Below are positions 1-8,649 of a DNA stretch of 64,000 bases, piece by piece. Position numbers and translations under genes: made by a program. Below the pieces are notes generated by a model, which worked only from the letters and a program-made list of their open reading frames with translations, ran no database searches and was not told where the DNA came from. Source of the stretch: Saprospiraceae bacterium (GTDB lineage: Bacteria > Bacteroidota > Bacteroidia > Chitinophagales > Saprospiraceae); assembly GCA_013214355.1 (NCBI GenBank), contig JABSSL010000011.1, forward strand, positions 1 through 64,000, given 5' to 3'. Each line of letters begins with the position of its first letter. Positions within the stretch are counted from its first letter, which is position 1.

Positions 1-2610
1 CGCCTTGGAGTAATTGAGCATCCAGGCGGGTTTGCCAAGGCGGCGCATGGCCACGAAGAATTCGATGCCTTGGTACCAGGGAACTGCCCCGTCCTTGTCA
101 TTATGCAGAATGAGTACGGGCGTCTCGATCTTATCCGCGAAGAAAATGGGAGAGTTTTCTATATAGCGCAGTGGATACTCCCAAAGGGTACCACCGATGC
201 GGCTTTGCGTTTGCTCGTACTGGAACATACGACTTAAACCAGATCCCCAGCGAATTCCACCGTAGGCGCTAATCATGTTTACTACGGGAGCACCGGATTC
301 TGCGCATTTGAAGATATTGGTCTTGGTCAGAAGGTAGGCAATTTGATAGCCACCCCAGCTGTGTCCTTGCACCCCAATGCGGTCTTCATCGATGTAGCCT
401 TCGCTGACCAATTGTGTGACGCCGGGAATCACGGCATTGTAAGCACTTTCTCCTGGATAACCAATGCGATAAGGTACATCCGGGTTGAAGATGATATAAC
501 CGCGATTGACGTAGTAAGAGTAGTTAATAGTGGAGCGGTGAGGATAGGGGGCACGGTGTCGATAAAGACCATCACTGCTGCGTTCGTAGAAGTTTACGAT
601 CAAAGGATATTTCTTGTTAGGATCGAAATCATCGGGCTTTACCAATAGTCCTTGCAATTTGTGGCCATCAAGGGAAGTCCATTCTGTCAGTTCCACTGTT
701 CCCCAACGGTAGTCCGCCTGTTGCGGATTAGCGTTGCTTACTCTTTTCACAGTCTTGAAGTCCAATTGGCTATGCAGAAGATCAGGGAAGCGTCTGAAAT
801 CCTCTTTGGTGAAAATGATATCATCCGTATCTTTTGCTTTGATAGGGCGGCGCGATAAACTAGTAGGTTCAGTAAACAATGCCTTTACTTCTCCTGTCTT
901 CAAGTCCAAAGTGCTGTATCCCTGTTCCTTACTCACCTCATTGAAGTGCATGAGTAGCAGCTTAGCATCATTTTCAATAAAGCGCTCTTCAAAATCCAAG
1001 CGCATGTAGCGATAGCGGATACCATTACTGCGTCCATTAGTGAGTCGCTTTGCAGGTCTTGTACCGGCCGGGTCGACATTCCAGATATCATATTTATCAT
1101 ACACCAGCAATGCTTCGTCATTTTCTAACCAACCAGCAGAGCCATGGGGTGAAGGAAGCATCGGGTGATCATCATCTTCGTCGTAAAAGGGTACTTTTCG
1201 GTTGTTGGTGATCTGTATGGAGCGACGCTCAGCCTGTGGGCTTGTGTACCAGGCGGTATCTACAGCATTGTACCATAAGGCGTATTTACCTTTCGGTGAA
1301 AGCTGGGCTCTACCCTTCATTTCTTTTTCGATCAAGGTCTTGGCTCCAGTCTTAACATTAATCCAATATAAGTCGCGGTAACTTGGACCGGCTTCCCAGG
1401 AGGTACTCTTGCGATAAGGCAAATCATTATAGGAAAGCGCATAGGTTGCATTCCCTTCATCTCCCATACTTACACTGGGTGTGAGTTTATCTCCCAACTG
1501 AGCAAATTGACCACTGGCGACATCTAAAACGGTCAAATAGGTACGTCTCTTTTCTCGGTTCAGCTGGACTTTTTGCTGTGTATAGAGGGTTGGGTCTGTA
1601 TAGCTCCATACTTCCACTACTGCTTTTTCTTCCTTCAGTAGAGTCGTATCCTCTTGGGGAGGTTTCGGCGCTGTTCCAAAGAACAACTTGTTGCCGTTCT
1701 CAGAAAAACGCAAAGCACCATTGCTACTGATCATCCAATCCTCTGCTAAAAAAGAAGCTTCTCCATCTGCAATCAGCTGCGCTGAATCTTGACTAGCTTT
1801 CCAGTGAAAAAGTTCGAAGGGTCTGATCTTGGCTTTGGTGGTATCACGATCCCCAAGAAAGGCGACCTGTTTGCCATCTTCAGCGATACTTATCTGGGTA
1901 TACTTACCTTTCTGTGTGATTAGCGCTTGACTGCGGAAGCGGTCAAGGTGATAAAGGTATACGCCATTTTTTAGCGTCGAGTCTTTTCCTGTGGTGTGTA
2001 AGACTAGATTGCGTCCCTCTTTGGCAAATTGGTAATTATTTACATAAGGAATGCTATCCTGTTTTCCAGTCTTGAAGTTATGTAGAATTAAAAGACTGCC
2101 ATTGGTCTTGCTTTCCTTCTTGACTTTCTTTCCCCCTTTCATGCTGCCTGCTTCCTTTTGAAAAGCTAGGTATCCCGCCCATTTTTGTGGAAGTTTAAAA
2201 GAAGCAACAGCTTCGATCTTGGTCAGTGCTCCTGTACTTAGGTTGTAGACTCCGAGACTATCCTTAGTTTGATCGCTCTTCTTGACTTTATTCATCTTCT
2301 GGGCGCGAATGCTATCCACGGCGGGCTTGATCTTGAAGACTAGGAAGCCATTGTCTGCGCTGAATTGTCCCCCCATGCCTCGTGGAAAGGCTTTACGGGC
2401 TTCGGTCCGGGTATTGTAGAGTTCTAGTCGTCCATCTCCATCCTCCTTTGTCAGATCATAAGCAATCCAATCTCCATTGTTAGAGATGCTGCGTTGGCCG
2501 ACGCTAAACCATTCGTTGAAAACCTCCGGGGTCATGATTTTTTTCTGGGCACTTTGGCCGAGTAGGAACGTGCTGGTTAGCAGGAATGCTAGGGCGATTT
2601 GGTATTTCAT
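1..2610 (-). CDS. S9 family prolyl oligopeptidase-like serine peptidase, exported, 3'-truncated by window edge
   Basis: The frame is open from the ATG at 2610 to base 1 (870 residues) without a stop, so the C-terminus lies outside the window. The N-terminus MKYQIALAFLLTSTFLLGQ is a signal peptide, so the enzyme is exported. The nucleophile elbow GHSWGGYQ places the catalytic Ser at about residue 751. NDKDGAVPW near 837-845 carries the likely acid (Asp840). FVAMRRLGKP is the conserved stretch before the catalytic His, which is off the edge. The upstream half fits the beta-propeller of this family. The likely role is periplasmic or outer-surface cleavage of peptides after proline or similar residues. 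The subfamily (DPP4-like or acylaminoacyl) cannot be decided. A perfect palindrome sits just upstream of the start. Confidence 0.9.
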   Translation of the reverse strand, partial: MKYQIALAFLLTSTFLLGQSAQKKIMTPEVFNEWFSVGQRSISNNGDWIAYDLTKEDGDGRLELYNTRTEARKAFPRGMGGQFSADNGFLVFKIKPAVDSIRAQKMNKVKKSDQTKDSLGVYNLSTGALTKIEAVASFKLPQKWAGYLAFQKEAGSMKGGKKVKKESKTNGSLLILHNFKTGKQDSIPYVNNYQFAKEGRNLVLHTTGKDSTLKNGVYLYHLDRFRSQALITQKGKYTQISIAEDGKQVAFLGDRDTTKAKIRPFELFHWKASQDSAQLIADGEASFLAEDWMISSNGALRFSENGNKLFFGTAPKPPQEDTTLLKEEKAVVEVWSYTDPTLYTQQKVQLNREKRRTYLTVLDVASGQFAQLGDKLTPSVSMGDEGNATYALSYNDLPYRKSTSWEAGPSYRDLYWINVKTGAKTLIEKEMKGRAQLSPKGKYALWYNAVDTAWYTSPQAERRSIQITNNRKVPFYDEDDDHPMLPSPHGSAGWLENDEALLVYDKYDIWNVDPAGTRPAKRLTNGRSNGIRYRYMRLDFEERFIENDAKLLLMHFNEVSKEQGYSTLDLKTGEVKALFTEPTSLSRRPIKAKDTDDIIFTKEDFRRFPDLLHSQLDFKTVKRVSNANPQQADYRWGTVELTEWTSLDGHKLQGLLVKPDDFDPNKKYPLIVNFYERSSDGLYRHRAPYPHRSTINYSYYVNRGYIIFNPDVPYRIGYPGESAYNAVIPGVTQLVSEGYIDEDRIGVQGHSWGGYQIAYLLTKTNIFKCAESGAPVVNMISAYGGIRWGSGLSRMFQYEQTQSRIGGTLWEYPLRYIENSPIFFADKIETPVLILHNDKDGAVPWYQGIEFFVAMRRLGKPAWMLNYSKA

Positions 2611-2638
2611 ACTGGTCTGATTTTTATCAATTGAAAAG

Positions 2639-2677
2639 CACAGACTTTCGAAGTCTTTAAGACTTCGAAAGTCTGTG
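2639..2677. repeat. Perfect 39-nt palindrome in the 5' leader of the S9 peptidase
   Basis: Two 19-nt arms (CACAGACTTTCGAAGTCTT and its exact reverse complement) surround one central T. It lies 28 bp upstream of the peptidase ATG. A near-match to the Bacteroidota -7 motif on the minus strand at 2690-2697 would put it at the very 5' end of the transcript. It has no U-tract on either side, so it does not look like a terminator. It could be a dispersed intergenic palindrome, a 5' mRNA-stabilising hairpin or an operator. Confidence 0.8.
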
Positions 2678-2781
2678 CCGCAATGGCTGCTAAAGTACGG
2701 ATTTTTTGCACCAAGCCATGCCCAATTGGCGACTTAGCAGGATATGGCAAATCAATTGAATTTGATCATCAGAAAAGTAAA

Positions 2782-2811
2782 AAAGGGCACTGGTGTCAGC
2801 CAGCGCCCTTT
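2782..2811 (-). terminator. Intrinsic terminator of the second giant secreted protein gene
   Basis: The stem AAAGGGC/GCCCTTT has an inner CTGG/CCAG pair. On the minus strand it is followed by a T-rich stretch (TTTTTTACTTTT). It lies 31 bp past the stop codon. An almost identical hairpin ends the paralogous gene at 13080-13109. Confidence 0.8.
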
Positions 2812-2841
2812 AATAAACCTATTTCTAATAAAATACTTGCC

Positions 2842-5800
2842 TTAGTGTTGATAACTGACTCTCCTGTTGACCACTTCGTCGGCATATCTCAATTGTATAA
2901 GATACATACCGGAGGGCAACTGATTCCCATTGGAGTCATTCCCATTCCATTGCCATTGGTGATCTCCGGCTTCCAGTGGCCCGTTGTAGAGTCCTTTAAT
3001 TTGCCTTCCCTGAAGATCATAAATGCTTAAGCTAATCGCTTGCATCTGCTCTAAGCTAAAATGGATTCTAGTTTCCTCCTGGAAAGGATTTGGGCTGGCA
3101 TGTAGCTCAAGATTGCCTCCAGTTTGGTTATTGGAGGAATGAGATTCCATAGCCACCGGTGGTAAGATTGCCTGACCGTAACTACTGTTTTCGCCCAATA
3201 TTTCTAACTCACTGAATACGGCTGTAGCTGGATTGCGTGAGTTTTTGGAGTAGGTGATCAAGCCTAGCTCGATGCAGCTTTCAAAGATGGGGAAGGTGAT
3301 CGAGTGTGCCAAACGCCAATAGGAGTCATTGGTTGAGGTGTAAGTTTTAAACTTATTGCCTGAGCGCACAATTCTTAACCAAGCTACATCAGATCGGGTT
3401 TTGCTTTTATAAGTAAGGCTACCACCGGTACTATATCGATATTCTGTACGTACTCTCCGCGTTAAATCTTTAACTAAAGAAATTCTTTTCGCTCCTGGAA
3501 CTGTGCTTTCCATCATGACTACTCCTGCTCGCGCATTAGGATTTACAGCATCTACCTGCACCCTAATCTCGCCATCTCCACATAGCGTTTGACCGACGAA
3601 GGCTACCTCCCCGTTTGGGTAGCCGGTGCAATCTTCTGCCGTCAGGGTGAAGGTTTCTTGTTCTGGATCGAAGATGACTGATGTTTCCCCATCACAATCA
3701 ATATTGGTTTCCGTAAGTCCACATGGCAGGCCTGTGATTTCGACTTTTGCAGCACAGCTATTAATGTTACCGTTAGGGTCTATGCCTTTTACCTCTACCG
3801 TTACCGTCTGACCTACCGCATCACAGTCAATAACTGAAAGGCTTTGGCTGAGGAAGGATACCGTTCCGCAGGCATCAAATGAGGCGGCTGCATCAAAGAT
3901 GCTTGAACTGGGAATTGCAAGTTCATCTTCTCCATTGAAAGCAATGGTCACGTCTTTGCAAATGACTTCCGGGGCTTCTTCATCGCTAACTTCCAATCGA
4001 AAACTACAGAAGGCTTTATGGTTGGAATCATCCTTAGCACGCCACTGGATTTCATAAAGCCCCAATTCAAAAAATCCACTTTGATCGCTTGCCCAATCGG
4101 ACCAGCTACCGATTGGCGTTCCATCAGGCATTATTTCTCGAAAGCGAGATTTTAGATTTTTGATGCCACAATTGTCGAGTGGCGCTGCTTTAGGTAAGCT
4201 AATGTAGGCTCCACATTCTCCCTCATCCGTTGTTACTGATATATCCTCTGGGCAGGTTATTGTTGGCGGACTTGAATCTACTACAGTGATAGTTAGCTGG
4301 CAAGTGGCTATGTTACCATGGATATCCACTACCGTTAGCGTTTCTTCTCTTTCGCCCAAATCTGCGCAAGCAAAATCTGTGTTACTAAGACTAAGGTTAG
4401 CAATTCCACAGGCGTCAGTGGAGCCATTGTTGACGGCCTCGACGCTTGTGTTGGCTTGGCCATTTTCGTCCAGTTCCACACTGATGTTTTGACAAAGGGC
4501 TGTTGGGGCGATTTTGTCCTCTATGGTGATAGAGGCTTCGCATGCACTAGGGTTTCCACTGGCATCGATTACCGTTAGTAGCAGGGTTTGTACACCAATA
4601 TCCGTACAATCAAAATGCTCTTTACTTAGACTCAGACTGGCAATCCCACAGTTGTCCGTGGAGCCATTGTTAAGGATGTCGGGGCTTATGCTTGCTTGGC
4701 CATCTTCATTGAGTTGTACACTTACGTTTTGACAAAGGGCTACAGGGATAATCTTGTCCTCTATAGTAACGGTGGCTTCGCATGAGCTACTATTACCACT
4801 GAGATCGGTGACCGTTAATGTTACCGTTTGTGTGCCGGTCTCCGCACAATCGAAGCTTCCTTGATTGAGGCTCAGATTGGCGATACCACAGGCATCGGTG
4901 GAACCCATATTGATGGCTTCAGCCGTTGTACTCGCCAATCCGTTCTCGTCGACTTGTATGCTTACATTTTGACAAAGGGCTATAGGAGCAGTCTTGTCCT
5001 CTACGGTAACAACTGCCTTGCAAGTGCCGGAATTGCCGGATTGGTCTTGAACTGTTAAAGTGAGTAGATTGTCTCCCAGGCTTTCGCAGTTGAAAGCAGT
5101 AATATCCGTGTCAAAGTCTAATGAGCCACAGGTGGCAAATGACTGATCATTGATCGCATCTTCAGAGATATGAGCGATGCCATTTTCATCCAATTGTATA
5201 GTGATATCCTTGCAGCCAACAGTAGGAGGGGTTTCATTCTTGATGGTTAAGGTAATATCACAATAGGCTAGATTACCATTATAGTCCTCCACCATGATGG
5301 GGTAAAATTCTTCCACTCCAACATTCTCACAGTCAAAGGTTCTAGTTAAACGATAATCATCGAAATAAAGATCAAAGATGCCGCAGTGGTCTGTACTGCC
5401 ATTATCTGCGAGACCTGCATCAACTGTCACTTGCCCGTCGGGTCCTAATGATGCCGTTATGTCTTTGCAGAGCGGAGTAGGGGGAATGTTATCTCGCAAC
5501 CTAATTTTAGCCTCACAACTGCTGCTACTGCCATCAGGGTGATTTGCGGTTAAGGTAACTTCACTGAAACCGACATCCTGGCAATCAAATTCAGTTTTTG
5601 ATAAGCTGTATTGATTGTCAAAGCAAGATAAGAAGTCGGCAAGAAGAACTTGTTCTATGGATAGAAGGGCAAGTCCGTCTTCATCTAGCTGGATTTGGAC
5701 AAGATCTGGCGTACATTGAACAGCTTGCATCGCTGGAGCTTCCACCGTGATCGTGGTTTGGCAATTGGACTTTCTTCCAGTTGCATCCGTAACGATTAAG

Positions 5801-8487
5801 CCGATTATGTGGTCTCCGATATCATCGCAATCAAAGCTTAGTTCATTCAATGAATTTTCGGGTTCTACGCAGAACTCGGTGCTTTGTCCATAACCAATTT
5901 CGTCACATTCTCCATAGGCCAGCACATTACCATCCTTGTCTGTTAACCGATAAAACTTTGGTTCGTCAAAGCACCAGAACCCGTCACCATGGGAATCTTT
6001 CCAATTGAATAGATAACAGCCAGGCCCAATGGTGATTTCCTCGTGAAAGGAGGTTTCTGATGAATTGATTCCCGTCGAAGGAGAATTATGTGGATAACTT
6101 GGCCTTTCTGCATAAACAGTATTTCCATCTAAGCTGGTAATGGTCCAACTAAGGTCAGCATTGAAGCCCTCGCTTTCGACCTGTAACTCCAAGAAGCTTT
6201 GGCCAAGCTGGTAGCTCGTAATGTTTCCACAATTACTGTAGGAGCCATTATTTAGGCTGGTAGCAGCTAAGCTTGCGAATCCGTCTGAGTTCAATTGTAC
6301 CGTGCGGGGCCTGCAGATTGCCCGAGGGCCTCCTTCGACAGTAACGATACTCTGACAACTAGAAGTATTCCCACTGAGATCGGTGACTACTAGTGTTGCC
6401 GCATGATCTCCAATATTTTCACAATCCAATACCAATTCATCAAGAAAACTGTCAGCCTCTATACATATCTGGGTGCTTTGTCCATAGCCAATGTCATCAC
6501 ATTCGCCGTAAGCCAGCACATTACCATCCTTGTCTGTCAACCGATAAAACCTTGGTTGTTCAAAGCACCAGAATCCGTCACCATGGGAATCTTTCCAGTT
6601 GAATAGATAACAGCCAGGCGCAATGGTGATTTCTTCCTGGAAGGAGGTTTCTGATGAATTGATCCCTGGCGAGGGAGAATTATGTGGATAACTTGGCCTT
6701 TCCGCAAAAACGGTGTTCCCATCAAGACTAGTAATAGTCCAACTGAGGTCAGCATTAAAACCCTCACTTTCGACTTGTAATTCCAAGTGACTTTGGCCAA
6801 ATTGATAGCTGGAGATAACACCACCGCAAGGGTCGCTAGAGGACAGTTCAACCTGATTCGGATAAACGAGTCCTTGGCCTTGACTATTCAACTGAACAGA
6901 CACGTCTTTACAGGAAACGATGGGGGGTAATTGATCTGCTGCTGAAACCGCAATGCTAATTGTAGCCGTACAGCTTTTGCTATTCCCAGAGTCATCTGTG
7001 GCGGTCACCTTCACATGTTCGGTTATGGTCTGCCCATTGGAAGTACAGTCATAGCTAAAACCATTGTGATCAGCCGTGAGGGAGGCAGGGGTCGGGGAAC
7101 AATTATCTGAATAAGAATCAATCAGGTCGGAGGCACTAAAACTAACGTTACCATTCTCATCTGTAGATATAGTTGGGTTTTTGCAGCTGAGAGCGGGCGA
7201 TACTTCGTCTTTTACGGTAAGATTTGCTGTACAGGTCGTCCCATAGCCCGAAATAGTGCCAATCACTTCTAGAGTGATGGCTTGTGTCCCGATATCCGCG
7301 CAATCTAGTGTGGTCAATATTTCCTGACTTTGTACTTCCTCGACAAGTAGACCCTCTCCGGGGATAGTGGTAGTCGAACCAAAAGCCATGGGGAAATAGG
7401 CAAAAGCTTGGGTACCAGAAGAAGGCAAACTTACCTCTAGATCAATGCATACTGCTTTTGGGGCTGGGATAATCTTATATTTGACTCTTCCGTGCTCTGG
7501 GTTCCGAGTAGTTTCTCTTTCCAGGTACAGTTCCTCATCCTCATCCGTTGAAAAGTCAGGAGAAATATAGCTTCCTCCACCAGAGGTAGAAGTAACGGTA
7601 TATCCGCCGCCGCCGCTGCTTTCTGTAGCAATATTTTTTTTGCCTGGGGCTCCACTTCCAAAACCAAAGCCACCACTGGCCCGATCATCACAATTGCCAT
7701 ACATTCCTCCACCAGTTGGTTTGACTGGATTATCACGGACCTTTTTTCGTTGAGATCCTGGCCAGCCCATTTGCCCCGAACATTCGCATGGGGTCGGATA
7801 ATGGTCAGAACCAGCAAAGTAGGATGCATCGGAATTATCATCCCATAGGGATCCTGCCTGATGACAATGATATCGGTCCTGATAGACAGTTTGGTCATCA
7901 TAGCAATAGGTTTCACTACCATAGGGATTATATGGGAGACCATTGTTATACACACATTGAACGACTTCACCAGGCTTCCCATGGATTTGGATGAGGCAGC
8001 AATCGGCCGCACCGCCGCCACCACCGCCGGCCACGATCAGCAGGTTATACCCACTAGAGGGGTCAGGTTGGAAAAGGATACCTGTTCCTCCTCCTCCTCC
8101 GGCCTGGCTGGCGGTGACCGCCCATTCATCTTGTCCTTTTTCGCCGATAATAAGCAGAAGGGTGGCTCCGGGGGGGATCTGATTCGTGCCATGACCAATT
8201 TCAAACCAGGCACCAATTATGGCTCCTTGCCCTCCTTCAGCTCTCAGGTCTGGCCCTTCGCGATAATTCTTTTTGATCCCACCATCTCCTCCTACTCCCT
8301 CGAGGTAAATACGCCCTCCGGTCATATCATCCGGTATTTTTAATTCTTGGACCTTATCGTTTGGGTTATAATTGATGGTATGGAATTCAGCATCTGGGGT
8401 CAGGAGCGTTTGAGCGTTTCCAGAGAGGAACCCAAAGAAAAAAATAAGGGATGGCCATAGTAGTTTTTTACCAAGTGTCTTTTGCAT
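2842..8487 (-). CDS. Giant secreted multidomain protein (ALK-like Gly-rich, HYR/Ig-like repeats, ConA-like, T9SS sorting domain), copy B
   Basis: The protein has 1,881 residues. A signal peptide (to about residue 25, ending SGNAQ) is followed by a glycine-rich region (~35-345) with LLIVAGGGGGGAADCC and GGGGYTV. This layout resembles the ALK/LTK glycine-rich receptor domain. Next come two nearly identical ~198-residue blocks with the motif GCYLFNWKDSHGDGFWC. They are followed by ~80-residue Cys-containing HYR/Ig-like repeats of the form SGNSSSCEATVTIED, then a clearer HYR domain near 1400-1500. A DUF1349/ConA-like domain (~1590-1765, RAGVVMMES, WLRIVRSG) precedes the T9SS type A sorting domain (~1795-1881, SPNPFQEETRIHF). 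The product is probably a cell-surface or released adhesin or ligand-binding protein. Its function is unknown and no catalytic motif was recognised. It follows its own HTCC regulator gene by 162 bp. It is a paralogue of 13140-18884. Confidence 0.88.
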   Translation of the reverse strand: MQKTLGKKLLWPSLIFFFGFLSGNAQTLLTPDAEFHTINYNPNDKVQELKIPDDMTGGRIYLEGVGGDGGIKKNYREGPDLRAEGGQGAIIGAWFEIGHGTNQIPPGATLLLIIGEKGQDEWAVTASQAGGGGGTGILFQPDPSSGYNLLIVAGGGGGGAADCCLIQIHGKPGEVVQCVYNNGLPYNPYGSETYCYDDQTVYQDRYHCHQAGSLWDDNSDASYFAGSDHYPTPCECSGQMGWPGSQRKKVRDNPVKPTGGGMYGNCDDRASGGFGFGSGAPGKKNIATESSGGGGYTVTSTSGGGSYISPDFSTDEDEELYLERETTRNPEHGRVKYKIIPAPKAVCIDLEVSLPSSGTQAFAYFPMAFGSTTTIPGEGLLVEEVQSQEILTTLDCADIGTQAITLEVIGTISGYGTTCTANLTVKDEVSPALSCKNPTISTDENGNVSFSASDLIDSYSDNCSPTPASLTADHNGFSYDCTSNGQTITEHVKVTATDDSGNSKSCTATISIAVSAADQLPPIVSCKDVSVQLNSQGQGLVYPNQVELSSSDPCGGVISSYQFGQSHLELQVESEGFNADLSWTITSLDGNTVFAERPSYPHNSPSPGINSSETSFQEEITIAPGCYLFNWKDSHGDGFWCFEQPRFYRLTDKDGNVLAYGECDDIGYGQSTQICIEADSFLDELVLDCENIGDHAATLVVTDLSGNTSSCQSIVTVEGGPRAICRPRTVQLNSDGFASLAATSLNNGSYSNCGNITSYQLGQSFLELQVESEGFNADLSWTITSLDGNTVYAERPSYPHNSPSTGINSSETSFHEEITIGPGCYLFNWKDSHGDGFWCFDEPKFYRLTDKDGNVLAYGECDEIGYGQSTEFCVEPENSLNELSFDCDDIGDHIIGLIVTDATGRKSNCQTTITVEAPAMQAVQCTPDLVQIQLDEDGLALLSIEQVLLADFLSCFDNQYSLSKTEFDCQDVGFSEVTLTANHPDGSSSSCEAKIRLRDNIPPTPLCKDITASLGPDGQVTVDAGLADNGSTDHCGIFDLYFDDYRLTRTFDCENVGVEEFYPIMVEDYNGNLAYCDITLTIKNETPPTVGCKDITIQLDENGIAHISEDAINDQSFATCGSLDFDTDITAFNCESLGDNLLTLTVQDQSGNSGTCKAVVTVEDKTAPIALCQNVSIQVDENGLASTTAEAINMGSTDACGIANLSLNQGSFDCAETGTQTVTLTVTDLSGNSSSCEATVTIEDKIIPVALCQNVSVQLNEDGQASISPDILNNGSTDNCGIASLSLSKEHFDCTDIGVQTLLLTVIDASGNPSACEASITIEDKIAPTALCQNISVELDENGQANTSVEAVNNGSTDACGIANLSLSNTDFACADLGEREETLTVVDIHGNIATCQLTITVVDSSPPTITCPEDISVTTDEGECGAYISLPKAAPLDNCGIKNLKSRFREIMPDGTPIGSWSDWASDQSGFFELGLYEIQWRAKDDSNHKAFCSFRLEVSDEEAPEVICKDVTIAFNGEDELAIPSSSIFDAAASFDACGTVSFLSQSLSVIDCDAVGQTVTVEVKGIDPNGNINSCAAKVEITGLPCGLTETNIDCDGETSVIFDPEQETFTLTAEDCTGYPNGEVAFVGQTLCGDGEIRVQVDAVNPNARAGVVMMESTVPGAKRISLVKDLTRRVRTEYRYSTGGSLTYKSKTRSDVAWLRIVRSGNKFKTYTSTNDSYWRLAHSITFPIFESCIELGLITYSKNSRNPATAVFSELEILGENSSYGQAILPPVAMESHSSNNQTGGNLELHASPNPFQEETRIHFSLEQMQAISLSIYDLQGRQIKGLYNGPLEAGDHQWQWNGNDSNGNQLPSGMYLIQLRYADEVVNRRVSYQH
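4261..5460 (-). repeat. Tandem 240-bp coding repeat units in secreted protein copy B
   Basis: The phrase encoding ALCQNVSV (TGACAAAGGGC on the plus strand) recurs with an exact 240-bp period, ending at 4500, 4740 and 4980. More diverged units in register extend to about 5460. Each unit encodes one ~80-residue HYR/Ig-like domain with conserved Cys. The strict spacing suggests unequal crossover or gene conversion. Confidence 0.8.
5875..6824 (-). repeat. Direct repeat with ~594-bp period encoding the GCYLFNWKDS domains
   Basis: The stretch at about 5881-6230 recurs almost unchanged at about 6475-6824; for example AGCACATTACCATCC starts at 5921 and 6515. The encoded segments share long near-identical runs such as ELQVESEGFNADLSWTITS. 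This is an internal duplication of a two-domain block inside the secreted protein gene. Confidence 0.8.
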
Positions 8488-8649
8488 AACGAGAAATTGA
8501 TAAGTAATTCTTGATGTTTTGGATAAGCCGAATAGAATACTTTAGGTATAAATAGATTAGGCGAAGAGAATAGGTGAGTGCGGCTTTGTTTATCGGAAAC
8601 AAAGGTCGATGGAAGGGAGCTAGACTAGATGGAATATATGCGCATCGAC

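Noticed and set aside
7437-8024. 195-codon minus-strand frame inside secreted protein copy B
   Set aside because: It is an alternate frame of the Gly-rich domain; GGN-rich codons open other frames by composition.
7600-8110. Gly-rich run of GGC/GGT codons as a possible minisatellite
   Set aside because: It is explained by the polyglycine domain of the protein rather than by a DNA-level repeat; codons vary between units.
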